A stretch of DNA of 64,000 bases from Clostridiales bacterium. GTDB taxonomy: Bacteria > Bacillota > Clostridia > Saccharofermentanales > Saccharofermentanaceae. Position 1 is the stretch's first letter. The number at the start of each line of letters is the position of its first letter. The notes under the pieces are model-generated. The model had not been told where the DNA came from, searched no databases, and worked only from the letters and a program-made list of their open reading frames with translations. Positions 45,224 through 53,983 of the stretch are shown here, in pieces. The position numbers and the translations under genes were made by a program. The stretch is taken from the NCBI GenBank assembly GCA_017509245.1, contig JAFWQC010000019.1, positions 1-64,000 of the forward strand, read 5' to 3'.

Positions 45224-45957
45224 TTGAGCACCTTCTTTACGATGAACGAGATGAGCTTCTCGACGAGGAAAGCGGAAAGCACGGCAACTAATGTCCACGC
45301 GAGCATCTCGGATGTCGCTAGATTGATCTTGGCCCTGTAAAGGCCGTTGCCGATGGATTTTAACGGCTGGCCTACCACCTCGGCCGTGATGCCGCCCCTG
45401 AATGCCATGCCTATTGCAAGAGATATTGCGCTTTTGATGTGCGGGGTAAGGGAAGGCAGGTAGATATATCTGATCTTCTTGGAAGTCTTCATCTGATAGA
45501 CCTTCGCAAGCTCGAGCATCTTGGGATCTGTTACGAGAAGCCCTTCGAGAAGATTCTTATAGAAGATCGGGAAAGAGATTACTGCCGAAACTATTATCGT
45601 GACGTTTGAGCTTCCGGCCCAGATAAGGGCGATTATGATGAAGCTTACGACTGGTATCGACTTAATGACGGATACGAACGGCGAGAGGAATTCCTTTACG
45701 ATGTTGATCCTGTAGCTGAGGAGTGCAAGGACAGAGCCGAGCAGTCCTCCCAAAAAGAATCCGAGCAGGATCTTGCCTGTGGTGATCCCGACTGACAGAT
45801 AAAAAGATGGAGTTGCGCCAAAAGTAATCAGGGCTTCGACCGTCTCGACCGGACCTGACAGAAGAATGCTGTTATTGACGGCAAGTGCGAGCACCTGCCA
45901 GATAACGAGCCAGATCAAAACGATCAAAGTTGTCCTGATGTACTTCTTAGCTTTCAT
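45220..45957 (-). CDS. ABC transporter permease, SsuC/TauC-like
   Basis: 245 aa with six membrane spans and the EAA-like cytoplasmic loop KVYQMKTSKKIRYIYLPSLT. The family imports sulfonates, taurine, nitrate or thiamine precursors. ATG 45957 lies 3 nt after the binding-protein stop; the 3' end overlaps the ATPase start. Confidence 0.87.
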   Translation of the reverse strand: MKAKKYIRTTLIVLIWLVIWQVLALAVNNSILLSGPVETVEALITFGATPSFYLSVGITTGKILLGFFLGGLLGSVLALLSYRINIVKEFLSPFVSVIKSIPVVSFIIIALIWAGSSNVTIIVSAVISFPIFYKNLLEGLLVTDPKMLELAKVYQMKTSKKIRYIYLPSLTPHIKSAISLAIGMAFRGGITAEVVGQPLKSIGNGLYRAKINLATSEMLAWTLVAVLSAFLVEKLISFIVKKVLK

Positions 45958-45960
45958 TTA

Positions 45961-46926
45961 TCAACCTTTGAAATAGAAATCCTCGCCGGGGAGATTTCCG
46001 CCAACAGACTTGGGATCGTAGCCGTAGAGGACGTTAAGATATGCTTCAAGATTGCTCTTCAAGCTGTCGCCTGTAATGCATACGATATTGCAGTTGGGGA
46101 TAGCCTTCTTTGCGAGAGGCTCCTTGCCGATGATCTCTTTCTCGACAACAAGAGCTGCCGTGGTATCAAGATCTGAGTTAGCGGAATTAACGCTTGCTTC
46201 ATGCTCTGTGATAAATGTCTTAACAGCTTCCTTGTGATCTTTGAGGAAGTCATTTCTTACGATTGTAACGCCTGTTACCATGCCAAGGCCGTTTGTTAAT
46301 GACTGCCATTCATTCTCGAGCGAGAATGCAACTGCTATAGCTTCGTTCTGTGCACATGCAACGGTAACGAAAGGCTGGGGCAGGACTGCAATCTGTGAAG
46401 GGTCTTCAGCAAGAAGTGCTGCCACTTCCGTTGATTCGGACTTGAACTCGATCTCGCAGTCTGTGATGCCGTTCTGATCAAGGAGATATCTCAATGAATA
46501 CTCAGGTGTGGCACCCTGGCCTGTTGTGATGACTTTCTTGCCTGCAAGATCCTTGACGGAAGTAATGGAGCTGTCGCCCGTTACGCAGTAAAGAACGCCT
46601 AATGTGTTGATGTCTATTGCCGTGACGCCGCCTTCTGTCTTGTTGTAAAGAACGGAAGCGAGGTTGGCGGGAACAAGCGCGATATCTATGTCGCCTGATA
46701 CGACTTTTGCGGTGATCTCATCAGGAGCTGATGACATTGTGAATTCATACTTGCCCTGTGATTCTCCCTTGGACGCTTTGTCCATAAGGTTAACGATACC
46801 GATTGTTGTGGGGCCCTTAAGAGAACCTACTCTGACGACTGTGTCGTCCTTCTTTGCTCCGCATCCTGCGAGCATGCCTAATGCGACTGCTGCTGAAAGG
46901 ATTGCTGCGGTGATCTTATTTTTCAT
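45961..46926 (-). CDS. ABC transporter substrate-binding lipoprotein, NMT1/SsuA-like
   Basis: 321 aa. Signal peptide with lipobox LAGC (lipid Cys22). The mature part has the NMT1/OpuAC-type pattern (VRVGSLKGPTTIGIVNLMDK, KKVITTGQGATPEYSLRYLL, GYDPKSVGGNLPGEDFYF). The ligand is probably a small organic anion or thiamine precursor; no TPP riboswitch is seen upstream, which speaks weakly against the latter. First gene of a three-gene operon on the minus strand; GAAGGA precedes the ATG. Confidence 0.87.
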   Translation of the reverse strand: MKNKITAAILSAAVALGMLAGCGAKKDDTVVRVGSLKGPTTIGIVNLMDKASKGESQGKYEFTMSSAPDEITAKVVSGDIDIALVPANLASVLYNKTEGGVTAIDINTLGVLYCVTGDSSITSVKDLAGKKVITTGQGATPEYSLRYLLDQNGITDCEIEFKSESTEVAALLAEDPSQIAVLPQPFVTVACAQNEAIAVAFSLENEWQSLTNGLGMVTGVTIVRNDFLKDHKEAVKTFITEHEASVNSANSDLDTTAALVVEKEIIGKEPLAKKAIPNCNIVCITGDSLKSNLEAYLNVLYGYDPKSVGGNLPGEDFYFKG

Positions 46927-47041
46927 AAGATTTCCTTCTTTCTAATATAAAATCGCCATGATTATACACCCTTATCCCGATAATGAAATTCTGTTATATT
47001 ATCTATACTGATGAAGTAACTTGATTTGGCAGAGGTTTATT

Positions 47042-47890
47042 ATGTTCGATAAAATACCTGACATCTTATCTTTACTGGACAAAACGACCACATTGGGTCA
47101 GATCCTTGAACTCCTGATCTATGCGGTTATAGCGGCAATCGCCACAACGATAATCCTGCATATATACGGCAAGTTCGTAAAGAGCAAGCTCAAGGATAAG
47201 AAGAACCTCACCATCCGTTTCACCCAGAACATCATCAGAACTGCGATAATCCTTGTTGCGGTAATCTGGGTTCTCGTAAGCTCTACGGCAACCACGGATA
47301 TCGGCAAGGTCCTCTTCCAGGGAACCGCGATAATCGGTGCGGTTGCAGGTCTTGCGGCACAGCCTGTATTAGGTGACTTCTTCAGCGGTATTGCGATCAC
47401 GCTTAACAAGCCTTTTGAGATCGGAGACTGGATCGAACTTGAGAACGGTACTGCCGGTGTTGTAGCAGACATCACACCGAGGCATGTAGTTCTCAGAAGT
47501 CTGGGCACCGTGGATATCATTGTTCCCAACAGCAAGATCAATTCCCTTATGATCAGGGATACAAGCTTCAAAAAGTTAAGATCGGTCAGGATGGATTTTA
47601 ATGTCGCATACGGAACTGACATTGAGAAAGCTTCCGAAGTTATAAAGAATGAAGTGATCAATTCGGAATTGACGGTTCCATCCGGAAAAGACAATGAGTA
47701 CGGCCCTGTATTCTTCGATTCATTTGCAGACAGCAGCCTTGTGCTCTCAATGATCATCTACTTCAAGCAGAGCTCATCCGCCCTGCTCGTTAAGAGCGAC
47801 ATCAACAAGCGCGTCAACGACGCATTCATCAGAGAAGGCATCGAGATACCGTTCAACTACGTTAATGTTGTGATGAAGAACGAAGATTAA
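47042..47890 (+). CDS. mscS: Small-conductance mechanosensitive channel, MscS family
   Basis: 282 aa from ATG 47042 after AGAGG. Three N-terminal membrane spans (YAVIAAIATTIILHIY; TAIILVAVIWVLVS; GTAIIGAVAGLAAQPVLGDF, the pore helix), then the beta domain (FEIGDWIELENGTAGVVADI, VPNSKINSLMIRD) and the C-terminal alpha/beta cage. It relieves turgor during osmotic downshock. The stop TAA overlaps the stop of the convergent DUF3737 gene within TTAA. Confidence 0.92.
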   Translation: MFDKIPDILSLLDKTTTLGQILELLIYAVIAAIATTIILHIYGKFVKSKLKDKKNLTIRFTQNIIRTAIILVAVIWVLVSSTATTDIGKVLFQGTAIIGAVAGLAAQPVLGDFFSGIAITLNKPFEIGDWIELENGTAGVVADITPRHVVLRSLGTVDIIVPNSKINSLMIRDTSFKKLRSVRMDFNVAYGTDIEKASEVIKNEVINSELTVPSGKDNEYGPVFFDSFADSSLVLSMIIYFKQSSSALLVKSDINKRVNDAFIREGIEIPFNYVNVVMKNED

Positions 47891-48717
47891 AGTATAACAA
47901 TTTCTCCGTTAGCACCCGGAATATCTTTTATGATCTCACCGACAGAAGGAACTGTGATCTTCCCTGAAAGGGGGTTCTTGATGCTGAGTACGGGAGTTGT
48001 GATCTCCGCGTTGACATGGGATCTCTCGAATGCCAGGTCACATTCCTCCATGCGGCAGTTTATGAGATTTAAGTTCTTGCAGTAGCAGAATGGCTGGGTG
48101 CCCTTTATAGTGCAGTCTGTGAGCGTCATATTCTCTGAGTACCAGCCCATGTATTCGCCGTTTATTACCGTGTTTTTGATATTAACGTTTTTCGCGTGCC
48201 AGAAAGCATCTTTGGTGCTAAGGACGGAATTGCTCATCTCACAGTTCTCGACATACTGGAACGAGTATTTTCCCTTTAAAGTCAGGTTCTTGATGATGAT
48301 GTCGGAAGACCTCATGAGGAAGTATTCGGATTCGACCGTTGTATCGCTCATTCCGAAGTATTTTATTGACCAGCCGAATTCGGGCGAGATGATCGAGGAT
48401 GTTGTTATCAGGACATGTTTGCACTCGCGCAGGGCCTTGATGCCGTGAAGCTTGGAATCACGGATATTGATCAGGTCCGAATACCACATGGCGGCACGGC
48501 AGTTGCCTGTCATCTCGGATGATGAGATGTTGAGACCGCGGACGTGCCAGAGCGGGTATCTCAGGTTGAAATAAGAATTCAGGATCGTGACATTCGAGCT
48601 TTCCTTAAGAGCGCTCTCGCCGTCGGCAGGACCGTCAAAGCGGCAGTTTTTTACAGTTATGTCAGAGCTCCCGTAAAGAGCACGTTCCTCGTCCATCGTC
48701 TTGTTTTCGATAAGCAT
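47887..48717 (-). CDS. DUF3737 family protein, right-handed beta-helix
   Basis: 276 aa from ATG 48717 after GAGGTAAAC; an upstream ATG at 48789 has no ribosome binding site. Short repeated units such as SSDITVKNCRF, SNVTILNSYF and CKNLNLINCRM, each about 20 residues, mark a pectate-lyase-like beta-helix. No signal peptide, no catalytic residues recognised. Found widely in gut bacteria, function unknown. Convergent with mscS; both stops share 3 nt. Confidence 0.82.
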   Translation of the reverse strand: MLIENKTMDEERALYGSSDITVKNCRFDGPADGESALKESSNVTILNSYFNLRYPLWHVRGLNISSSEMTGNCRAAMWYSDLINIRDSKLHGIKALRECKHVLITTSSIISPEFGWSIKYFGMSDTTVESEYFLMRSSDIIIKNLTLKGKYSFQYVENCEMSNSVLSTKDAFWHAKNVNIKNTVINGEYMGWYSENMTLTDCTIKGTQPFCYCKNLNLINCRMEECDLAFERSHVNAEITTPVLSIKNPLSGKITVPSVGEIIKDIPGANGEIVIL

Positions 48718-48769
48718 CTTGTTTACCTCGAACGGATCCTGCCCGCAAAATGTCTGTAGAAATGGGAAA

Positions 48770-48786
48770 ATGTGTAACTGACACAT
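48770..48786. promoter_or_regulatory. 17-bp inverted repeat before the DtxR/MntR-type gene
   Basis: ATGTGT-AACTG-ACACAT (6-bp arms) in the shared upstream region of the DUF3737 and DtxR-type genes. A candidate operator by position only. Confidence 0.35.
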
Positions 48787-48878
48787 CATTTATATCAGAA
48801 TATCTAAACAAGTGGTAGTAAAATTATTGTAAAATTATCCATGACTAACCGGCAGGTCAGATTTTAAGGTGCAGATTT

Positions 48879-49283
48879 ATGAAAAACAGAAGTGATATAG
48901 GCAAATCAGCAGAAGATTATCTTGAGGCTATGGTGATCCTCAAGGAAAAGAACGGCTATATCCGTTCGATCGACATTGCCGGTTTCCTTGGCGTTACCAA
49001 GCCGAGCGTAAGCAATGCAATGAAGCGCCTGCGTGAGGACGGATATATAGAGATGGAAAGCTCAGGGCGTATTACCGTGACTGATAAAGGCATGAAGATC
49101 GCCGACAAGATCTATACCCGTCACAAGAAGCTCACCGGTTTCTTTGTGGATCTGGGCGTTGACCCTGAGATTGCCGAAGCGGATGCATGCAAGATCGAAC
49201 ACGACCTTAGCGATGAGACATTTGAGGCGCTTTGCCGCTGCATAGACAGTTACGGTGGTGCCAATAAGTCAAAAAAGAAGTAG
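48879..49283 (+). CDS. DtxR/MntR-family metal-dependent regulator
   Basis: 134 aa. Helix-turn-helix at about 25-70 (RSIDIAGFLGVTKPSVSNAM) and the metal-binding dimerisation domain at 71-125. Ligand positions by comparison with B. subtilis MntR: D13 and E16 (AEDYLEA) match the MntR pair; H82, E107 and H108 (KIEHDLS) match; but the MntR Glu99 position is C104, as in DtxR. The metal is therefore uncertain: Mn2+, Fe2+ or, from context, Ni2+. No SH3-like third domain. It precedes the two small membrane genes and larEBC in the same direction. Confidence 0.85.
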   Translation: MKNRSDIGKSAEDYLEAMVILKEKNGYIRSIDIAGFLGVTKPSVSNAMKRLREDGYIEMESSGRITVTDKGMKIADKIYTRHKKLTGFFVDLGVDPEIAEADACKIEHDLSDETFEALCRCIDSYGGANKSKKK

Positions 49284-49367
49284 TTTTGTGTCACCAACTG
49301 ATATATACCTATCAAGATACTGTGTTAGAATTATCACATAAATTTGTTATAAAAGGAGAGCACCCCT

Positions 49368-49727
49368 ATGGCATGTTTTCTTGTACCTACGACTGAAGCA
49401 ATCGTAACAACAGTAATCAAGCACACAGCTGACAAGAAAGGTTCTGACAATATCTTCATCAAGAAGATGAACTGGCTTAATACTATGCTCTGGGGCGGTT
49501 CCGCTCTCTTAGCTTTTGAGCACGTCTGGCACGGCGAAGTTACACCGTGGTTCCCTTTCCTCACAGCAGCAGCTAATGCGGAGGACGCAGCTGAGATGCT
49601 CCACGAGATGATGACGAGCGGCGTTGCAATGGCAATACTTGTCACGTTAGCGTGGGTCGTAATGGTCCTGGTATCACAGGCAGTCTCCAAGAAGAAGGCT
49701 CCCGCAGAAGCTAAGGCGAAGGCATAA
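49368..49727 (+). CDS. Small membrane protein of the lar cluster, A
   Basis: 119 aa, not recognised. Two or three membrane spans (MLWGGSALLAF, then GVAMAILVTLAWVVMVLVSQ), with an amphipathic region KKMNWLNTML and the segment FEHVWHGEVTPWFPF between them. A basic Lys/Ala tail (KKKAPAEAKAKA) faces the cytoplasm. His and Glu in EHVWHGE and AEMLHEMM could bind metal but match no known site. ATG 49368 is nine bases after AAAGGAGAG. It lies 14 nt before protein B and just upstream of larE, so a role in nickel or substrate transport for the Lar system is an inference. Confidence 0.65.
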   Translation: MACFLVPTTEAIVTTVIKHTADKKGSDNIFIKKMNWLNTMLWGGSALLAFEHVWHGEVTPWFPFLTAAANAEDAAEMLHEMMTSGVAMAILVTLAWVVMVLVSQAVSKKKAPAEAKAKA

Positions 49728-49741
49728 GGGGGTATTCGGAA

Positions 49742-50044
49742 ATGACATTACTTATCACGGTTTTCGCTGCAGTTATCACATCCATCCTCTGGTACAACTC
49801 CAAGGTTGACAGAAAGCTCGGCGTACTCGCCCTTATGTACTGGGGCGCTAGCCTCATGTGGCTTGTTGACGCAGTAGTTGAATACATCGAACTTGGCGCA
49901 GAGTTCTTTGAGCAGGCTCCCAAGGACATGATCAACGACGCATATCTCGGATTATCCGTAGTAGCTTTAGGCCTCGTTATCTGGTTCGTTATCCTTCTCG
50001 TTAAGGATCCCGAGGGCAAGGTCAAGGCAATGCTCGCAAAGTAA
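49742..50044 (+). CDS. Small membrane protein of the lar cluster, B
   Basis: 100 aa with three predicted membrane spans (LLITVFAAVITSILWY; LGVLALMYWGASLMWLVDAV; LGLSVVALGLVIWFVILLV). Acidic stretch EYIELGAEFFEQAPKD between spans two and three. The ATG follows AGGGGG, 14 nt after protein A. Only 3 nt separate its stop from the larE start, and larE has no ribosome binding site of its own, so translation is coupled. Unrecognised; probably works with protein A. Confidence 0.65.
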   Translation: MTLLITVFAAVITSILWYNSKVDRKLGVLALMYWGASLMWLVDAVVEYIELGAEFFEQAPKDMINDAYLGLSVVALGLVIWFVILLVKDPEGKVKAMLAK

Positions 50045-50047
50045 CAA

Positions 50048-50884
50048 ATGGAAATAACATCAGACATCAGAAACAAAGAAAACGCTCTGGTTGAGCGGAT
50101 CAAGGCCGCCGGGAAACTGGCGGTCGCTTTTTCAGGCGGCGTAGATTCCACATATCTTCTGTATAAGGCACACCAGGTGCTTGGCGATGACTGCATTGCG
50201 GTTACGGTAAGATCCCAGGTTCTTGCAGAAGATGATTTCAACAGGACAGTGGAATTCTGCAAAGAGATCGGCGCGAAGCAGGAGATCATCGATTTTGATG
50301 TATTCTCAGTCGACAAGTTTGCAGAAAATCCCCCTGACAGATGCTACTACTGCAAGAATTATGATTTCGAAGGCATTAAGAGGGTGGCATCAGAGCATGG
50401 CATTACGGCAGTTGCAGACGGCAGCAATGTCGACGACACCGGCGATTACAGACCCGGCATGCGTGCCATGAAAGAATTAGGGATCATCAGCCTGTTAAAA
50501 GAATCGGGTCTTACGAAGAAAGATATCCGCGCCCTCTCGAAAGAAGCAGGCCTTGCCACCTGGGACATGCCCGCGGCAGCGTGCCTAGCGTCAAGATTTG
50601 TTTACGGCGAGAGGATAACAGCGGAGGGCCTTAAGAGGGTTGAGTTATCGGAGAAGTTCATCAGAGATCTCGGCTTTTCCGGAATCCGCGTAAGAGTTCA
50701 CGGCGATCTGGCAAGGATCGAAGCATCACCTGATGATATCGCTTTATTGTCTTACAGCCGAACCAGAAAAGAGATCACCGATGAACTTAAAAAGCTTGGT
50801 TTCAGATACGTCACGCTGGATATGCAGGGCTACCGTATGGGCAGCATGAATGAAGCATTGGAAATTAAAAAGGCTGATCAGTAA
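50048..50884 (+). CDS. larE: LarE, pyridinium-3,5-bisthiocarboxylate mononucleotide synthase (sulfur transferase)
   Basis: 278 aa. ATP-dependent sulfur insertion into the nickel-pincer cofactor precursor. The PP-loop SGGVDS is at 29-34. Cys99 and Cys102 (RCYYCKN) plus Cys179 (AACLASR) give the three-Cys pattern of [4Fe-4S]-type LarE enzymes, rather than the single sacrificial Cys of the L. plantarum type (inference from motif). The ATG at 50048 lacks its own ribosome binding site. larB starts at its stop (ATGA-like overlap of 1 nt). Confidence 0.92.
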   Translation: MEITSDIRNKENALVERIKAAGKLAVAFSGGVDSTYLLYKAHQVLGDDCIAVTVRSQVLAEDDFNRTVEFCKEIGAKQEIIDFDVFSVDKFAENPPDRCYYCKNYDFEGIKRVASEHGITAVADGSNVDDTGDYRPGMRAMKELGIISLLKESGLTKKDIRALSKEAGLATWDMPAAACLASRFVYGERITAEGLKRVELSEKFIRDLGFSGIRVRVHGDLARIEASPDDIALLSYSRTRKEITDELKKLGFRYVTLDMQGYRMGSMNEALEIKKADQ

Positions 50885-51624
50885 TGAGCGATACAAAAGA
50901 CATCTTGGATAAGGTCGCAAGCGGCGAGATGACTCCCGAAGAAGCAGAGCTTCAGCTTAAGATGAAGCCCTTTGTCGACCTGGGCTTTGCAAAGCCTGAT
51001 CTCCACAGAGGAATGCGTCAGGGCGTTCCCGAGGTCATCTTCGGCCAAGGCAAGACACCTGAGCAGATTGATGCCATTACGAAGAGCCTCCTTGAGGCAG
51101 GGCAGAAGACAGTCCTTATCACGAGATTATCAGCAGAGAAGGTGTCAGCTCTTACGACTCCCATTAAGTATTACGATGTCGCCAGGATAGGCGTCGCAGG
51201 GGTTATCCCTGAGCCATCCGCCAAGGGCACGATAGTAATTGCCACAGCCGGTACTTCAGATCTTCCTGTGGCAGAAGAAGCCGCGGTTACGGCAGAGCTT
51301 CTCGGCAATAAAGTAGAGCGCGTTTACGATGTTGGAGTATCAGGCCTTCACCGTCTTCTTGCACAGAAGGAAAAGCTCATGAGCGCAAGCGTCATCATCG
51401 CCGTTGCAGGCATGGAAGGTGCTCTTGCGAGCGTTATCGGAGGTCTTGTGGACTGCCCTGTTATAGCGGTTCCCACGAGCGTCGGATATGGTGCATCTTT
51501 TGAGGGAATTACGGCACTCCTTGCCATGCTCAATTCATGCGCAAGCGGTGTCACAGTAGTTAATATCGATAACGGCTTTGGTGCAGGATATTCCGCAAGC
51601 ATGATCAACCATATCGGAGGTTAA
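50884..51624 (+). CDS. larB: LarB, pyridinium-3,5-biscarboxylic acid mononucleotide synthase
   Basis: 246 aa. LarB carboxylates nicotinic acid adenine dinucleotide, the first step of nickel-pincer cofactor synthesis. It resembles the AIR carboxylase PurE in its C-terminal half ([28 protein letters not shown]). N-terminal helical region [20 protein letters not shown] is typical. It starts 1 nt inside larE and ends 2 nt before larC. Confidence 0.93.
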   Translation: MSDTKDILDKVASGEMTPEEAELQLKMKPFVDLGFAKPDLHRGMRQGVPEVIFGQGKTPEQIDAITKSLLEAGQKTVLITRLSAEKVSALTTPIKYYDVARIGVAGVIPEPSAKGTIVIATAGTSDLPVAEEAAVTAELLGNKVERVYDVGVSGLHRLLAQKEKLMSASVIIAVAGMEGALASVIGGLVDCPVIAVPTSVGYGASFEGITALLAMLNSCASGVTVVNIDNGFGAGYSASMINHIGG

Positions 51625-51626
51625 AC

Positions 51627-52823
51627 ATGAAGACTCTTTATATCGAATGCAATATGGGTGCGGCAGGTGACATGCTCCTTGCATCTCTTGCCGAGCTCAC
51701 GGGCGACGTTAAAGCCTGTGAGGAAAAGCTTAATTCGCTTGGTATTCCTGACGTTACATATGAATTCGAAAAGAGCGTCAAATGCGGAATCGAAGGCACG
51801 CACGCGCATGTTATTGTTCACGGTGTGGAAGAAGATGAACACATGCATGAGCATGGTGAGCACCATCATGAACATGAGCACGAACACGCGGAGCACGATC
51901 ATCATCACGAACATGAACACCACCATCACCATACTCACATGAGTGATATAGAGAACATCATTAACGGCCTTAACGTGTCTGATAAGGTCAAGGCAGACGC
52001 TCTCGCTGTATACGGCCTGATAGCTGAAGCTGAGAGCAGGGCACACGGAAAGCCCGTAACGGATATCCATTTCCATGAAGTAGGTACCATGGATGCAGTG
52101 GCAGATATCACCGGCGTCTGCGTTCTTCTGGAGCAGCTCGCTCCCGAAAAGATCATCGTATCTCCGCTTGCAACGGGATATGGCCAGGTCAGGTGTGCGC
52201 ACGGAATCCTTCCGGTTCCCGCTCCTGCAACCGCAGGCATAATCGAAGGAATTCCGACCTACAGCGGTGATGTCGAAGGAGAGCTTCTTACGCCTACAGG
52301 CGCGGCACTGCTCAAACACTTTGCCGGAAGCTTCGGTCCAAGACCTGTAATGACAATTGAGAAGATCGGTTACGGCATGGGCAGAAAAGATTTTGCAAAG
52401 GCAAATATGCTGAGGACCTTCATCGGAAGCGAGGAAGGTGAAGGCGATAAGGTCATAGAACTCAAGTTCAATGTCGATGACATGACGGGCGAAGAGACCG
52501 GATATGCAACAGGTGTGTTGATGGAAAACGGCGCCCTCGATGTTTTCACGACGCCGGTCTTCATGAAGAAGAACCGTCCGGGGATCCTTTTCACGGTGCT
52601 CGTAAAGCCTGAGGACAAGGAGAAATTCGCAAGACTTATTTTCGAGAACACCACAACGATCGGAATCAGATATAACGCCATGGACAGGTTCAAGCTCGCC
52701 AGGCGTGAAGAGAAGGTAATGACAAAGTACGGCGAAATCAGGGTCAAGGTATCGGAAGGTTTCGGAGTTACGAAGGCCAAGCCTGAATACGATAACGTAT
52801 CTGAGGCCGCAGATAAGGAATAA
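51627..52823 (+). CDS. larC: LarC, nickel-inserting enzyme with His-rich insertion
   Basis: 398 aa. CTP-dependent Ni insertion into the pincer cofactor, the last step. N-terminal CNMGAAGDMLLASL and DIHFHEVGTMDAVADITG are family motifs. The gene is a single frame: no programmed frameshift between the two halves as in L. plantarum larC1/larC2. Residues 72-104 hold 20 His with Glu spacers, a likely nickel store. The ATG follows GGAGG. No larA (lactate racemase) is in the window, so the target enzyme is elsewhere or is another LarA-like protein. Confidence 0.93.
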   Translation: MKTLYIECNMGAAGDMLLASLAELTGDVKACEEKLNSLGIPDVTYEFEKSVKCGIEGTHAHVIVHGVEEDEHMHEHGEHHHEHEHEHAEHDHHHEHEHHHHHTHMSDIENIINGLNVSDKVKADALAVYGLIAEAESRAHGKPVTDIHFHEVGTMDAVADITGVCVLLEQLAPEKIIVSPLATGYGQVRCAHGILPVPAPATAGIIEGIPTYSGDVEGELLTPTGAALLKHFAGSFGPRPVMTIEKIGYGMGRKDFAKANMLRTFIGSEEGEGDKVIELKFNVDDMTGEETGYATGVLMENGALDVFTTPVFMKKNRPGILFTVLVKPEDKEKFARLIFENTTTIGIRYNAMDRFKLARREEKVMTKYGEIRVKVSEGFGVTKAKPEYDNVSEAADKE

Positions 52824-52834
52824 GGAGAGAGAAA

Positions 52835-53866
52835 ATGCCACATTCATCAGGAGGCGGATCACACAGCGGCGGAAGCCACAGCAGCAGTTCAAGCAGTTCT
52901 TCAGGCGGCAGAAGCGGCGGTTCCGGAAGCTCAAGACGCACCTCAAACCAGCCGTTTAAAGGTGCTTCGAGATATCTTTACTACAAGGATCAGAAGCCGT
53001 ATTTCATCTATTCCAATTACGATATCCGCAAGAGGAATATGTCGTCATTTGTTGTAACGCTTGCCGCTTGCATTGGTTTTTTCCTGCCCTTCCTGATCGG
53101 AATGATATTTGGAATGGCATTGTCGTTCCATAAGCCGGAGAAGATCAATTATGGACCTAAAAATCCGGAGTTTGTGATCGAGGACAATCTCGGTATTTTC
53201 GAGAACCCGGAAAAACTTGAAGGATCCATGAAGGATTTTTATAAGACGACGGGCATTGTTCCCGCTGTTATTACAGTGACCAACGAGACCTGGAATGTGA
53301 ATTACACCAGTCTCGAAAATTATGCCTACGACGTATACGTAAACCGTTTCCCCGACGAGAACCACTGGCTCATCGTTTACTCCGAAGAGATCAGGGAGGA
53401 CGGTTTTAACGACTGGTACTGGGAGGGCATGCAGGGCGACAACACTGATCCTGTGCTGACACAAAAGCATGCCGATGATTTTACCGAAGCACTTCATAAG
53501 CGTCTTTCACAGCGCGAAAAGTATTCCGTTGACGATGCGATCGCCATCACATTCGATGAATACGGTCCCAGGATGATGGAGATGAGCTTTGAAACGGCAC
53601 AATTCGTCATCTGCCTCATAGCATTTATTGTCCTGTCACTTATCGCAGCCGGCCTTATCGTGTCATCGATCAAGCAAAGCAAAGTGCCTGAGGAGTACAA
53701 GGACGCGAAGCTCTGCGATCTTACGGAGGTCTACCAGGAGGCGTGCAGCTTCTGCGGCGGCATCTACATTATCGGCATGCACACCGAATGCCCGCACTGC
53801 GGCGCAGCCGTCCCGCCTCATCACTACATCAAGGATGACCAGGGCAATATTGTTCAGCTGATGTAG
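52835..53866 (+). CDS. Membrane protein with TPM-like loop and C-terminal zinc ribbon
   Basis: 343 aa. A Ser/Gly-rich low-complexity N-terminus (residues 4-33), then a membrane span (SFVVTLAACIGFFLPFLIGM), an exported domain of about 130 residues that resembles a degenerate TPM fold (FYKTTGIVPAVITVTNETW, NHWLIVYSEE), a second span (AQFVICLIAFIVLSLIAAGL), and a cytoplasmic zinc ribbon (CSFCGGIYIIGMHTECPHCG). Twelve nt after larC, so it may ride on the lar transcript; a functional link is not evident. ATG follows AAGGAGAG. Confidence 0.72.
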   Translation: MPHSSGGGSHSGGSHSSSSSSSSGGRSGGSGSSRRTSNQPFKGASRYLYYKDQKPYFIYSNYDIRKRNMSSFVVTLAACIGFFLPFLIGMIFGMALSFHKPEKINYGPKNPEFVIEDNLGIFENPEKLEGSMKDFYKTTGIVPAVITVTNETWNVNYTSLENYAYDVYVNRFPDENHWLIVYSEEIREDGFNDWYWEGMQGDNTDPVLTQKHADDFTEALHKRLSQREKYSVDDAIAITFDEYGPRMMEMSFETAQFVICLIAFIVLSLIAAGLIVSSIKQSKVPEEYKDAKLCDLTEVYQEACSFCGGIYIIGMHTECPHCGAAVPPHHYIKDDQGNIVQLM

Positions 53867-53983
53867 AGCGTGCTTTGTGTGGGAGTTTCCGTCCGCGGGA
53901 GGGAAGTGTTTTCCGTCCGGCAAGGCTTTGGCGATCAGATTTCAGTGCTTTGTGTGGGTTTGATGTCCTTCTGCCAGAGGCTT

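Noticed and set aside
46927-47041. TPP riboswitch upstream of the SsuA-like gene
   Set aside because: The space is short and none of the conserved TPP aptamer sequences is visible.
51621-52946. Long open frame antisense to larC (441 codons)
   Set aside because: Mirror of larC's codon bias; no ribosome binding site and composition unlike a real protein.
52835-53866. Functional member of the Lar pathway
   Set aside because: Close to larC but contains only a degenerate TPM-like region and a zinc ribbon, with no link to nickel or cofactor chemistry.
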